From assembly GCA_013697725.1 (NCBI GenBank), contig JACCWI010000018.1:1-61417 (forward strand): a DNA stretch of 61,417 nucleotides, read 5' to 3'. A model generated the notes under the pieces. The model was given only the letters and a program-made list of their open reading frames with translations. It was not told the DNA's origin and searched no databases. Below are positions 38,201-46,622 of the stretch, in pieces; position 1 is the stretch's first letter; every line of letters begins with the position of its first letter. The position numbers and the translations under genes are program-made. Origin of the DNA: Tatlockia sp. (GTDB lineage Bacteria > Pseudomonadota > Gammaproteobacteria > Legionellales > Legionellaceae).

Positions 38201-38530
38201 TACCCAAGCATTAAGAGAAAGATTGGAATTCAATTTAGAAGGAGCTGGAATTTCAACATTTTCTCTAATTTGCAAGGCAAACAGGCTAGCAGCGGCATGC
38301 TTGCAATTACCCCCGTATTGGCAACTGCAACGTGAGGGAACTGTCGGCCAAGATTTTAAATCGATATGGATATCATAAATCTGACTTGAACGTCCTTTAA
38401 CTCGAGCCTTTAAAAGACCGTCGCTAAGTCGGATATTCAACACAAACCCTCTTTGCTGGTATTCTTGACCCTGCATTAACACGGCGGGGAAAAATACATC
38501 AGCCATCCGTGACAATGCCTCTTTTAGCAT
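35270..38530 (-). CDS. SNF2-family ATPase with N-terminal SWIM zinc finger
   Basis: 1086 residues. A SWIM finger is near residues 68-78 (CSCQYGGNCKH: CxC then CxH), followed by a long divergent middle region and the Swi2/Snf2 motor: Walker A DDMGLGKT near residue 650, DEAQ box, the SGTPLENHLGELW motif III region, and the C-terminal lobe with QATDRSHRIGQ (motif VI). It is a double-stranded-DNA translocase, likely acting in transcription recycling, repair or nucleoid remodelling; bacterial members have no fixed assignment. It stands alone, divergent from nadE. The full motif set suggests it is active. Confidence 0.94.
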   Translation of the reverse strand: MLKEALSRMADVFFPAVLMQGQEYQQRGFVLNIRLSDGLLKARVKGRSSQIYDIHIDLKSWPTVPSRCSCQYGGNCKHAAASLFALQIRENVEIPAPSKLNSNLSLNAWVSALRDKEFVDNKPSSSHEVAYLLEPNYGDYEHRIFVRLAITKRFKKGHLGKKTVFNTITENRKQYFSQTDEAIIEALLVKTNSKGWFDRFSLRNSELLEKILITERAYLADDNDPLLTIGDELDARLDWQLSTEGTQNLIVETEEGSISPLFLDKIWYFDKDENQLGLLKLPYSPGQLKQLLNTSTVTLDQAEAMAQQMAETNPELPRPKVFKEKQVVKLKPEVHVCFDAREFAAAPGSETSAPLVFLAQLSFDYQGVHVKSTEKKTSFFKIEADCLVEIQRNFIFEKEVAAELENILSLRDLSLAEQSALSYTLGNERVLTSCIEEADLQWLHTQAIPQLKSKGWQVEFAHPVYEELLDADELEWFSELNDGANGFFSYQLGILVDGKQVSIVPLMIELIGRLGRETLDNLADDSRVKLPCTAGKVLYVSFGRIRPLLNFLLQYGLRYIKKDQPLQITRYQLLLMQETEQAIIAISARWQGNEALRNQLEQLINLTNLPVVAIPKGLKTTLRDYQQQGLDWLQFLRESHFGGVLADDMGLGKTVQTLCHMQVEKEAGRLTRASLIVAPTSLVGNWFAEALRFTPELKVLIFHGLERHSGEFDDYDLVISTYGLIQRDKDRFINYPFYYLILDEAQLIKNARTKTTQIIQQIQAAHRLCLSGTPLENHLGELWSLFHFLMPGLLGDAKQFRQFFKTPIEKFNDRDKRTMLAKRIQPFLLRRTKNQVASELPDKTEMTRKIELSGPQRDLYEAIRMSMELKVREAIAKQGVGRSHIVFLDALLKLRQVCCDPKLLSMPGAEMAHGKSAKLDTLMELLDNLMDEGRRVLVFSQFTSMLQLIEEQLIARQYGYLKLTGQTQNRQALVEKFQEGAVPIFLISLKAGGTGLNLTRADTVIHYDPWWNPAVEDQATDRSHRIGQVNPVFVYKLITSGTVEETMLTMQDKKRQLFDGILSEDAGDITSLTKTDMEQFFMALTD

Positions 38531-38612
38531 AAATTACCTATTGCGAAATCTTAATCAAACAGAGGATGATAGCAAAATTACTGAGATATTAGTATTGATT
38601 AGCAAAATTCAA

Positions 38613-38642
38613 TTGTTTTTATGGTTTAGTCTCTCTTATATT
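38613..38642 (+). promoter_or_regulatory. Possible sigma-70 promoter of nadE
   Basis: TTGTTT (38613-38618) and TATATT (38637-38642) are 18 bases apart in the divergent gap before nadE. The -35 is weak, so this is tentative. Confidence 0.35.
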
Positions 38643-38684
38643 ATAGCTAAATAAAAATTCGATTTAGAAATCTCTAAGGCTTTT

Positions 38685-40283
38685 ATGCAGCAAGCGCTAA
38701 AAATATTAATGGCTCAGATCAATCCAAAAATTGGTGCAATTGAAGCCAATGTTGAAAAAATAATCAGCATCATTCATAAAGAACAGTCCAGGCACGACTT
38801 AATTGTTTTTCCAGAATTAGCAATTTCAGGTTATCCGCCGGAGGATTTGCTATTGCGCCAGGATTTTTTTGTACGCGTTAACCATGGCTTAGCGCTTATA
38901 AAAAAAGCCGCTGCAGATTGCCATGTAGTGATTGGTCACCCCAGTTTTGAAAACGGCCACTGCTTTAACAGCGCAACAGTTTTTCATAAAAATGCTCAAA
39001 TAGCTTTTTACAATAAACAAAAATTGCCTAATTATGGGGTCTTTGATGAACAACGTTATTTTACCCCTGGTGCTGCAGAGGTTTGTATTATTAACCTTAA
39101 CAATCGTCGAATAGCAGTTTGCATTTGTGAAGATCTTTGGCAAGACGGTCCCTTTGAGCTAATTTATCAAGCCAAGCCCGATCTATTAATTTGTATTAAT
39201 GCTTCACCTTTTGACTATGTGAAACCTGCTTTTCGCGAAAAATTGTTGCAAGGTTATGCCAAGCGAGGTATTGCAATTGTTTATGTCAACCAAATCGGTG
39301 GTCAGGATGAACTAGTCTTTGATGGCGAATCCCTTGGCTTTGATAATCAAGGTAAATTACAAGCGCGCGCCCCAGCCTTTCAAGAATGTTTGCAAACTGT
39401 TGTAATGCATGAACAGCAAATGCTTTCTGAAATTAGCCCCCTGCTTAACCAAACTCAGTTAATCTATCAAGCCTTGGTTTGCGGCACTCGCGATTATGTT
39501 GAAAAAAATGGTTTCCCGGGCGTTTTACTGGGCTTATCAGGGGGTATTGATTCAGCGCTTACTCTGGCTATCGCAGTCGATGCCTTAGGCGCCTCACGTG
39601 TGCAAGCATTAATGATGCCTTCGCGTTACTCTGCTGACATGAGCCTTGAGGATGCACAAAAACAATTGGAATTAATGGGAGTTCAAGGGAATATTTTATC
39701 CATTGAGCCTTTATTTAATCAATTTTTGACAACGCTTGCCCCTTCATTTAAGGGTTTAGCTGCAGACGTCACAGAGGAAAATTTGCAAGCAAGGATTCGT
39801 GGGATGTTGCTCATGGCTTTTTCCAATAAAACAGGAAAAATGGTGCTCACTACTTCTAATAAAAGTGAAGCTGCGGTAGGTTATGCAACTCTCTATGGCG
39901 ATATGGCCGGAGGATTTTCTGTTTTAAAAGACGTTTTGAAAACTCAAATTTATCAACTGGCAGAATATCGCAATAGCATCAAAGCAGTTATTCCTGAGCG
40001 TGTTATCAAACGTGCGCCTTCTGCTGAACTCGCAGAAAATCAGACCGACCAGGATAGTCTACCTCCTTATGAAATTTTAGATAAAATTATTGAAGGCTAC
40101 ATAGAAGATAATCTCTCTGTCGCAGAGTTAGTTCAGAGAGGCTTAGCTGCTAAAGAAGTCGAACGAGTAATTAATTTAATCAAACGCAACGAGTACAAAC
40201 GGCGACAAGCGGCTCCTGGCATAAAAATAAGCACTCGCGCTTTTGGTCGCGATTGGCGCATGCCAATAACCTCGGGTTTTTAG
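38685..40283 (+). CDS. nadE: Glutamine-dependent NAD+ synthetase
   Basis: 532 residues, the two-domain form. The N-terminal nitrilase-like glutaminase carries the triad E44, K113 and C148 (CICEDLW). The C-terminal synthetase has the PP-loop LSGGIDSALT near residue 285. It amidates nicotinate adenine dinucleotide to NAD using glutamine, with an internal ammonia tunnel. Cytoplasmic, single gene, divergent from the SNF2 gene. Confidence 0.96.
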   Translation: MQQALKILMAQINPKIGAIEANVEKIISIIHKEQSRHDLIVFPELAISGYPPEDLLLRQDFFVRVNHGLALIKKAAADCHVVIGHPSFENGHCFNSATVFHKNAQIAFYNKQKLPNYGVFDEQRYFTPGAAEVCIINLNNRRIAVCICEDLWQDGPFELIYQAKPDLLICINASPFDYVKPAFREKLLQGYAKRGIAIVYVNQIGGQDELVFDGESLGFDNQGKLQARAPAFQECLQTVVMHEQQMLSEISPLLNQTQLIYQALVCGTRDYVEKNGFPGVLLGLSGGIDSALTLAIAVDALGASRVQALMMPSRYSADMSLEDAQKQLELMGVQGNILSIEPLFNQFLTTLAPSFKGLAADVTEENLQARIRGMLLMAFSNKTGKMVLTTSNKSEAAVGYATLYGDMAGGFSVLKDVLKTQIYQLAEYRNSIKAVIPERVIKRAPSAELAENQTDQDSLPPYEILDKIIEGYIEDNLSVAELVQRGLAAKEVERVINLIKRNEYKRRQAAPGIKISTRAFGRDWRMPITSGF

Positions 40284-40471
40284 AAGCAGTCGTTTAGATC
40301 TGAGATAAAGTTAGTGCCAAGTAGATCTTTAAATAGGTTCAAAGAAAAATTTAGTTTGTTTTATATCTCAGAACTTTGTTGAGTTTTGGCATAAAAGTAA
40401 AAGCTGCTTGCAAAATAGAAGTAAAACGCTAACATTGGTCTTGCTTTAAATAATAATAAAAAAAGGAAGTT

Positions 40472-41179
40472 ATGAAAACCGTACTTTTTTCTGCCACATT
40501 GTTGGCTTCAAGCTTGGCCGCTGCTGCCACGCCCATTGATGGCTGGTATGGTAGCGCATTTGGCGGCTACTCTTATTTATCAAATCTGGTAGAGCCTAAC
40601 CGCATTCACAGACATTTTATTTTCAATACTTATGACCGAGCTAATTTTCGTCAAAATTTAAATGTCGCTAAAACTGGCTATAATGCTGGCGGTCGCTTTG
40701 GATTTCAGGGTGGTCCTCTGCGTTACGAAGCTGAAGTTACCTACATTAACGCTGAAACTAAAAACGGCTCTCATCATCGCTCGCTCTTTCCTTATTGGCA
40801 AGCCAACCGCGGTCTGCACCACTCTAATAATCAAACGACTGCCCTTTTTGGTTTGGCCAATGTTTATTTTGATTTTCCTGCCTTAATACCCTGCATTTCT
40901 CCTTTTTTAGGTCTTGGAATTGGTTACGGTTGGGTCGAAGCGAAGCTCAATTGGCCTAGCGACCTTACATTATTACCTAGACAATTCAGAGCCTCTGATA
41001 GTGCTTTTGCGTATCAAGGTACTGCAGGTTTAACCTTTAATTTTGCCGAAGCTTGGGCTCTTAATGTGGCTTATCGCTATCTTGGCACTACAAAGCTTGA
41101 TAAGTTGGGTAATAGTTTTCAGGGCAATTTAGTCAGCGTGGGTATGGTCTATCGCTTTAATGAATATAATTATAAATAA
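40472..41179 (+). CDS. Outer-membrane beta-barrel protein, tandem copy 1
   Basis: 235 residues. Signal peptide cut likely after SLAAAA, then IDGWYGSAFGGYSYLS, the usual opening of small OmpA-like barrels. Alternating strands end in LVSVGMVYRFNEYNYK. The GWY...GG opening and the PCISPFLGLGIGYGW segment recur in the next gene, so the two are tandem paralogues. Small barrels of this type are numerous in Legionella outer membranes; function unknown. Good ribosome site AGGAAGTT. Confidence 0.82.
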   Translation: MKTVLFSATLLASSLAAAATPIDGWYGSAFGGYSYLSNLVEPNRIHRHFIFNTYDRANFRQNLNVAKTGYNAGGRFGFQGGPLRYEAEVTYINAETKNGSHHRSLFPYWQANRGLHHSNNQTTALFGLANVYFDFPALIPCISPFLGLGIGYGWVEAKLNWPSDLTLLPRQFRASDSAFAYQGTAGLTFNFAEAWALNVAYRYLGTTKLDKLGNSFQGNLVSVGMVYRFNEYNYK

Positions 41180-41187
41180 GGTGTCTG

Positions 41188-42042
41188 ATGAAAACGATAA
41201 GTAATTTGGCTTTTGCCAGTCTTCTGATTACAAATGGTTTGGCCTTCGCCGCAACTCCGGCTGAGGGATGGTATGCGGGTATTACAGGCGGTGGGTCGAT
41301 GCTCTCGAGTCTAAGTCTTCCCCCCCTTAGTCCGCTTGAGGTGAATAATCTTAACCGACTGGCTTTAGAGGAATATTCCGGCTTACAAAGACGTATAGCT
41401 CTTAGCCCTTTCCCTATAACCAATCTTTCGTTCCCTTCCTTGCTTCACCCTAGTTCTCTAGGAGGAACAATAAAACATTCCCTAGGCGGCGATATTGCAG
41501 GACAAGTTGGTTATCGCATTTGTAATTTTCGTTTCGAAGGGGAATTACTTTTTAACTATGCGCCCTTTTCAAAATTAAATCTCAATGGCTTTAATATCAC
41601 TAAAAACTTTGGCAAGGTCAATTATTTCAAATTTAACGGCCGAACTTTATTGGGCGCAGGTCTTATCAATGCCTATTATGATTTCTATGATGAAGAAGAC
41701 GACCCAACCTGGGTTCCTTATCTAGGTTTAGGCGTGGGCTATTCTCATATTACCAATACCACTCGCCTATCAGTAGGTGCACCCTTTGTACCTTGTTTAA
41801 ATCCCTTTGTTCCCAATGCTTGCCTGGATCAGCTGAACACTAGCATCACCATGTCTACCAGTACCAACGCGCTCGTAGGCCAAGGTATTATTGGTGTAAG
41901 TTATTATACTTCTGATAACGTCGCAGTAGGACTTGATTATCGCTATCTGTCAACAACAGCATCTAACAAAGAGTTAGGAAATCATCGCTTGTCTTTGAAT
42001 TCAATTAATTTAAATATTAACTATTGGTTTACGGATAGTTAA
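41188..42042 (+). CDS. Outer-membrane beta-barrel protein, tandem copy 2
   Basis: 284 residues. Signal peptide cut after GLAFAA, then EGWYAGITGGGSMLS, matching copy 1. It has a longer loop 1 (SLPPLSPLEVNNLNRL) and a Cys pair in a later loop (PCLNPFVPNAC), not seen in copy 1. It starts 8 bases after copy 1, so the two form an operon. Ends in LNINYWFTDS. Divergent loops on a shared barrel point to diversification of exposed surfaces; function unknown. Confidence 0.82.
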   Translation: MKTISNLAFASLLITNGLAFAATPAEGWYAGITGGGSMLSSLSLPPLSPLEVNNLNRLALEEYSGLQRRIALSPFPITNLSFPSLLHPSSLGGTIKHSLGGDIAGQVGYRICNFRFEGELLFNYAPFSKLNLNGFNITKNFGKVNYFKFNGRTLLGAGLINAYYDFYDEEDDPTWVPYLGLGVGYSHITNTTRLSVGAPFVPCLNPFVPNACLDQLNTSITMSTSTNALVGQGIIGVSYYTSDNVAVGLDYRYLSTTASNKELGNHRLSLNSINLNINYWFTDS

Positions 42043-42071
42043 TTGTTCCTAACGTCTCTAAGGTTTAGTTC

Positions 42072-42716
42072 ATGACTTATCTCATAGCTCCTTCTTTACT
42101 CTCAGCCGATATGACTCGGCTGGGTGAAGAAGTTGAAACGGTTATCAAAGCGGGTGCAGACATGATTCACTTTGATGTCATGGACAATCATTATGTCCCT
42201 AATTTGACCTTTGGACCACCGATTTGTCACCGGTTGCATCAGCATTTCCCTAATTTAGTGATTGATGTTCATCTGATGGCAAACCCAGTGGATAGTCTAA
42301 TTGAGCAATTTGCAAAAGCAGGCGCAAAGCGAATTAGCATCCATCCGGATGCCACCATTCATCTTGATCGCTCTTTGTCACTAATTCGAGAGAAAGGCTG
42401 TGCTGCAGGGTTGGTATTAAATCCAGCTACTTTGCCTGATTGCTTGGCTTGGTCAATCCACCGTTTAGATTTTGTTTTGGTGATGACGGTAAATCCTGGG
42501 TTTGGTGGACAAGAATTAATACCCGAGATAATTGGTAAAATTAGTTGGATTAAAAAAAACTACCCCCTACTGCCCATCTGCGTAGACGGGGGGGTAAACC
42601 TTGATAATATTGCCGAATTAGCCAAGGCCGGCGCAACAGAGTTTGTTGCAGGTTCTGCAATATTTTCCAGCGATGACTATGCTAACACTATAAAATTGAT
42701 GCGAGAGAAATTCTGA
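42072..42716 (+). CDS. rpe: Ribulose-phosphate 3-epimerase
   Basis: 214 residues, a TIM barrel. The metal-binding and catalytic motifs are IHFDVMDNHYVPN, DVHLM, VNPGFGGQ and CVDGG, with the catalytic Asp pair in the first and last. It links ribulose-5-phosphate and xylulose-5-phosphate in the pentose phosphate pathway. 29 bases after the barrel genes and 39 bases before slt, on the same strand. Confidence 0.97.
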   Translation: MTYLIAPSLLSADMTRLGEEVETVIKAGADMIHFDVMDNHYVPNLTFGPPICHRLHQHFPNLVIDVHLMANPVDSLIEQFAKAGAKRISIHPDATIHLDRSLSLIREKGCAAGLVLNPATLPDCLAWSIHRLDFVLVMTVNPGFGGQELIPEIIGKISWIKKNYPLLPICVDGGVNLDNIAELAKAGATEFVAGSAIFSSDDYANTIKLMREKF

Positions 42717-42755
42717 GCCTTTATAGAAAATCAGCTAAATAAAAGGAATTACTGA

Positions 42756-44546
42756 TTGAAAAGTTATCTGAGAATTAGTGTAATTTTTTGTCTCTATTGT
42801 CTGCTGTCTCAGCTTTATGCCAGTCCCGCCCAAGATTATCTAAAGCGATTTCTTAGCTATCAAGCATGGAGCACAAACCTGCCTTTGCAACCTAATGCGG
42901 ATTTTTTCACATTCATCGATAGTGACAGTCCTTTGGCTCAAAAATTACGCAATAGATGGCTTTATCATTTAGCTCATCAAAAAGACTGGCGAAATTTTTC
43001 ACAACATTACAAGGCCTCGGCTGATTTAAATTTGCAATGTTTAGCTCAAATCGCCCATTTAAATGAAGGAAAAACCACTCAAGCCTTGGCTGAGGCTAGA
43101 AAAATTTGGCTCACAGGTGAGTTGCTACCGCCCGTTTGTAACCCGCTGTTTAGCTTTATGCTAAAGAGTGAAAATTTTGATGAAAAACTAATAACCCAAC
43201 GAATTATATTAGCTTTAGATAAACATAATTTAATCCTCGCCCGCGCACTATTAAAAATCTATAAGCAACCTCGTTTCAAAGATGAGCAAATACTGCTGGC
43301 AATCGCGCAAAAGCCAAGCCGCATAGCGCAATTAGAGCGAGGAGACTTGCATGATTATTTCTACCTTTTTGGTTTAAAACGATTACTAGCAGTCAACATG
43401 AAGCAGGCAATTCTTCATTGGCAAAGCTCCAAAACTCGACAATTTTTAAACGAGTCGCAACAGCAATCCTTTCTAGTACAACTTGCCATTTCAAAAGCTA
43501 TGCGTAACAGTGAGGATCAACTCTTTTGGTTTGCTAAAATTAAACCGGCTTTCTATAACGACACTCTATTAGATTGGCAAATTCGTTTTGCCCTTAAAGG
43601 GAAAAATTGGAATGAAGTAATACGACTGGTCAATTACTCACTCGACAAAGAAAAACCAGGTTTACAATATTGGTTAGCCAGAGCTTTGGAAGCAAAAGGC
43701 AATACAGTAAATGCAACGCAAATTTACGATAAAATTGCACAAAACCGTAATTATTACGGCTTTCTTGCTTCCATGCGGCTGCATAGAGCGCCTTCTTTTG
43801 AAAATGAAACCGCGGTTAGTAATCTAGGCCTGTTAAAACATTATCAACCCATTACTACGCTTATTAAAAATTTGTATCTAGCTAAGCAAAATTTACAAGC
43901 TTCACGACTTTTAAATGATTTTAGTAGTGAATTACCTAAAGATGATAGAAGTGCGCTAGTTTATTGGGTTGCAAATGAGCTAAGGTGGTATGCAAAAGCC
44001 GTGGATCTAAGTGACAATGAGATCTTACATAATCAATTATCACTTCGTTTTCCGGTAATTTACCTTGAAGCCATCAAACAGTATTCACATAATTATCAAA
44101 TTCCCGCCGAGTTAATCTATGCAATTATTCGCCAGGAAAGCGGTTTTCGAGATAACGTAATCTCTCCGGCGGGGGCGCGTGGTTTAATGCAAGTTATGCC
44201 TTCCACTGCAATAGTGGTCGCTAAACGGGAAAAAATTGCCTATAACCATAAAGATCAGCTTTTTTCCTCCCATAAAAATATTAATATCGGCGTTGCCTAT
44301 TTGAAACAGCTAAATAGCCGTTATAATTATCATCCAATTTTGATTGCTGCAGCCTATAATGCAGGGCCGAGTCAGGTCAATTACTGGCTTAAAAATCATC
44401 CGCCCAAAGAGATGGATATTTGGATTGATACCTTGCCCTGGCATGAAACTCGTAATTATTTAAAAAACATCATCGCCTTTAACACGGTTTATCAATATCG
44501 TTTGCGACAAAAACCCGATTTACATTCCTTGCTGAAAACACTTTGA
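42756..44546 (+). CDS. slt: Soluble lytic murein transglycosylase
   Basis: 596 residues. A signal peptide (about 1-23) is followed by the long superhelical U and L domains (TPR-like repeats) and the C-terminal catalytic domain. The catalytic Glu is E461 in IRQESGF, with GLMQVMPSTA and AAYNAGPSQV as the other family blocks. It cleaves peptidoglycan glycan strands to 1,6-anhydro ends in the periplasm. It starts at TTG 42756, supported by AAAAGGAATT upstream. Follows rpe closely. Confidence 0.94.
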   Translation: MKSYLRISVIFCLYCLLSQLYASPAQDYLKRFLSYQAWSTNLPLQPNADFFTFIDSDSPLAQKLRNRWLYHLAHQKDWRNFSQHYKASADLNLQCLAQIAHLNEGKTTQALAEARKIWLTGELLPPVCNPLFSFMLKSENFDEKLITQRIILALDKHNLILARALLKIYKQPRFKDEQILLAIAQKPSRIAQLERGDLHDYFYLFGLKRLLAVNMKQAILHWQSSKTRQFLNESQQQSFLVQLAISKAMRNSEDQLFWFAKIKPAFYNDTLLDWQIRFALKGKNWNEVIRLVNYSLDKEKPGLQYWLARALEAKGNTVNATQIYDKIAQNRNYYGFLASMRLHRAPSFENETAVSNLGLLKHYQPITTLIKNLYLAKQNLQASRLLNDFSSELPKDDRSALVYWVANELRWYAKAVDLSDNEILHNQLSLRFPVIYLEAIKQYSHNYQIPAELIYAIIRQESGFRDNVISPAGARGLMQVMPSTAIVVAKREKIAYNHKDQLFSSHKNINIGVAYLKQLNSRYNYHPILIAAAYNAGPSQVNYWLKNHPPKEMDIWIDTLPWHETRNYLKNIIAFNTVYQYRLRQKPDLHSLLKTL

Positions 44547-44553
44547 TTGGGTA

Positions 44554-45009
44554 CTACCAGCGCTCAGCTATAATTCGCTGACCGCGGTATTCTTCAATTC
44601 GTCGTAACGTTGCCGGGGAAATATCGGCTGGTAGCTGGCTTAAGTCAAACCATTGCTCTTCAAGAATTTCCAGAGAACGAACCGTCTTTTTTTCAAATTT
44701 ATCGACCAGATAAAAAATAATATAATCGTCGCGGTTTTCGCGATTATTGAGATAAACAGCCAATAATTTTGGCGCTTTTAAACAATAAACACCCACTTCT
44801 TCTCTAAGCTCTCTTTGCATTGCTTCAATGGGTGTTTCTCCTGCATCAATTGCACCCCCGATGGTATACCAGCCTTGTGTATAACGATGCTTTACTAGTA
44901 GAACTTTATCATCTTGTATAACTAGGGCTCGAGCGCCAAGGGACTTATTGATGAATAAGGAGGAGGCGAAACTTTTCATTTGACCTAAATATTTACGCAT
45001 AAATGACAA
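44554..45009 (-). CDS. Nudix hydrolase
   Basis: 151 residues. The Nudix box is intact at residues 52-74 (G-x5-E-x7-REL-x-EE-x-G; GAIDAGETPIEAMQRELREE). It hydrolyses a nucleoside diphosphate linked to another group, with Mg; which one is not readable. Convergent with slt, 7 bases apart, and 26 bases downstream of the GT-C-like gene on the same strand, so it may be co-transcribed with that gene. Confidence 0.9.
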   Translation of the reverse strand: MSFMRKYLGQMKSFASSLFINKSLGARALVIQDDKVLLVKHRYTQGWYTIGGAIDAGETPIEAMQRELREEVGVYCLKAPKLLAVYLNNRENRDDYIIFYLVDKFEKKTVRSLEILEEQWFDLSQLPADISPATLRRIEEYRGQRIIAERW

Positions 45010-45035
45010 CCATTTTTTTCAAACTGGAGCAGTGC

Positions 45036-46568
45036 TTAACTTTCACAATTGGGATTATAGTTTCGTAATACAAAATTTTGACTTCCTTGTTTTTTAGCAC
45101 GATAAATGGTGTTGAAACAACCTCGAGGGAAATTACCCCCATAAACTGATTGAAAGAAATTAGCATCAGCTTCCCAATCCGCAAAACGATTCATACCCTC
45201 AGAATCGACGTAGGATTTCATTCCTCTTGCTTTTAACGCTTTTGCAGCTAAAGAATTAACAACGCCGTCAAGATTAATCACGCGAACCGATGGCGGTGCA
45301 TAATAAGCAAGTGCACCACTTTGAAAAGAGCCAACCACATCACCTGGCTTAAGCTTTTTATGTATTTCGAGAACAACCTCACGATACCCTTTTAGACTTC
45401 CCAAAACTCCATCTGGTGTTCGCTCAGGTTTTGCAAAAAAAGAGACTAGTTCGATGAAATAAACAGCTAAAATAATAGCTATAAAACTTAAGTATAGATA
45501 GTTAAATTTTTTTCTTTTCTCAAGAGAAATAGTTAAGGAAATACAAATAATAATAAGCGCATAGATAAAATAATAATAGCGGGTAAAATACCAAAAAGCG
45601 GGTAAATACCAAGTATAAAAGGCCAAAACCCATATAAATGGAATCCCTATTAAATAGCCATAAACCCCTGTACATTTTGAGCCTTTAAGAATTAAATAAA
45701 TGCTTAAAACCATGCCTAAAAAAGCACTGTGTCCAGTCAGTTTCAATGGGGGGAACCATTCAATTAATGCATAAAAAGAAGACAACGATAAATACTCACG
45801 CGATTTATAAGTATAATTTAAAAGATTTTTAACTGCCGGCCCCGATTCTGGCACTATGCTGCTAAACGTTTTTAACGAATAAATCCACCATGGAAGAACC
45901 ACAAGAAAAGCAATAAGGACGAAAAAAATGGTTTTAGAAAACCCCCAACGTACTAGTGCAAAAATGCCAATTGCCAAAAGTAAAAAACAACTATCTACGC
46001 GAGCAAGTAAAGCTAAGCCACAAAGAAAACCTAATAAAATCAGTGAAAAAAAAGAAGACTTTTTATCAACCAAAACAACAACTAGCAAGACAGACAAGTT
46101 TAAAAAACCCGCTAATGACGTTTCCATTCCATTTAAATCATTTTTTAAAATTATGGGACAAAAAATCCATAATAAAGACCCAATGAGCGCGGCTTTAATA
46201 CCACTAAGATTTTTGAGCAGGAAGGCAATAACCAGCGTGGATAAAGATCCCCAAAAAGCACTGAGATAGATTGCACAAATCAAGACTTTATCCGCACTAA
46301 ACCCTAATAAAAAAAATGGGACTAGCATTAAACAACTTAAGGGCTGGAAGCCAGAAGTCAGGTGAATACGATTGGCACTAGGCCCAAGGCCTTCAGCAAT
46401 CGAACGGCTAATTGATAAAATGTAATAGCTATCGTCGAGTATAAATAAACGATCTAAATAGGAAATATCTTGAAAAGCGATAAGATAACGCAGCAAAAAA
46501 GCAAGACTCATTAACAAAAAAAATAAGACAAGATATCGAGCTGAACCTCTTTTTTCTGATAAATCCAT
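45036..46568 (-). CDS. Polytopic membrane protein, GT-C glycosyltransferase-like
   Basis: 510 residues with about eleven hydrophobic helices. The first outer loop has LDDSYYILSISRSIAEG, close to the Asp-containing loop of dolichyl/undecaprenyl-phosphate-sugar GT-C enzymes (ArnT/PMT type), then RIHLTSGFQPL. A soluble C-terminal periplasmic tail of about 120 residues follows (GDVVGSFQSGALAYYAP). It probably transfers a sugar from a polyprenyl donor to an envelope acceptor. No acceptor or polyprenyl-sugar synthase is encoded beside it. Alternatively it is a non-enzymatic membrane protein of the same fold. Confidence 0.7.
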   Translation of the reverse strand: MDLSEKRGSARYLVLFFLLMSLAFLLRYLIAFQDISYLDRLFILDDSYYILSISRSIAEGLGPSANRIHLTSGFQPLSCLMLVPFFLLGFSADKVLICAIYLSAFWGSLSTLVIAFLLKNLSGIKAALIGSLLWIFCPIILKNDLNGMETSLAGFLNLSVLLVVVLVDKKSSFFSLILLGFLCGLALLARVDSCFLLLAIGIFALVRWGFSKTIFFVLIAFLVVLPWWIYSLKTFSSIVPESGPAVKNLLNYTYKSREYLSLSSFYALIEWFPPLKLTGHSAFLGMVLSIYLILKGSKCTGVYGYLIGIPFIWVLAFYTWYLPAFWYFTRYYYFIYALIIICISLTISLEKRKKFNYLYLSFIAIILAVYFIELVSFFAKPERTPDGVLGSLKGYREVVLEIHKKLKPGDVVGSFQSGALAYYAPPSVRVINLDGVVNSLAAKALKARGMKSYVDSEGMNRFADWEADANFFQSVYGGNFPRGCFNTIYRAKKQGSQNFVLRNYNPNCES

Positions 46569-46622
46569 TTAAATCATCCTGAAATATTGACCACTAAATT
46601 TAAATTAAGAAGATAAATTAAC

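Noticed and set aside
45928..46269. 113-codon plus-strand frame
   Set aside because: It lies wholly antisense to the GT-C-like membrane gene and is Lys/Ser-rich in the way shadows of hydrophobic genes are.
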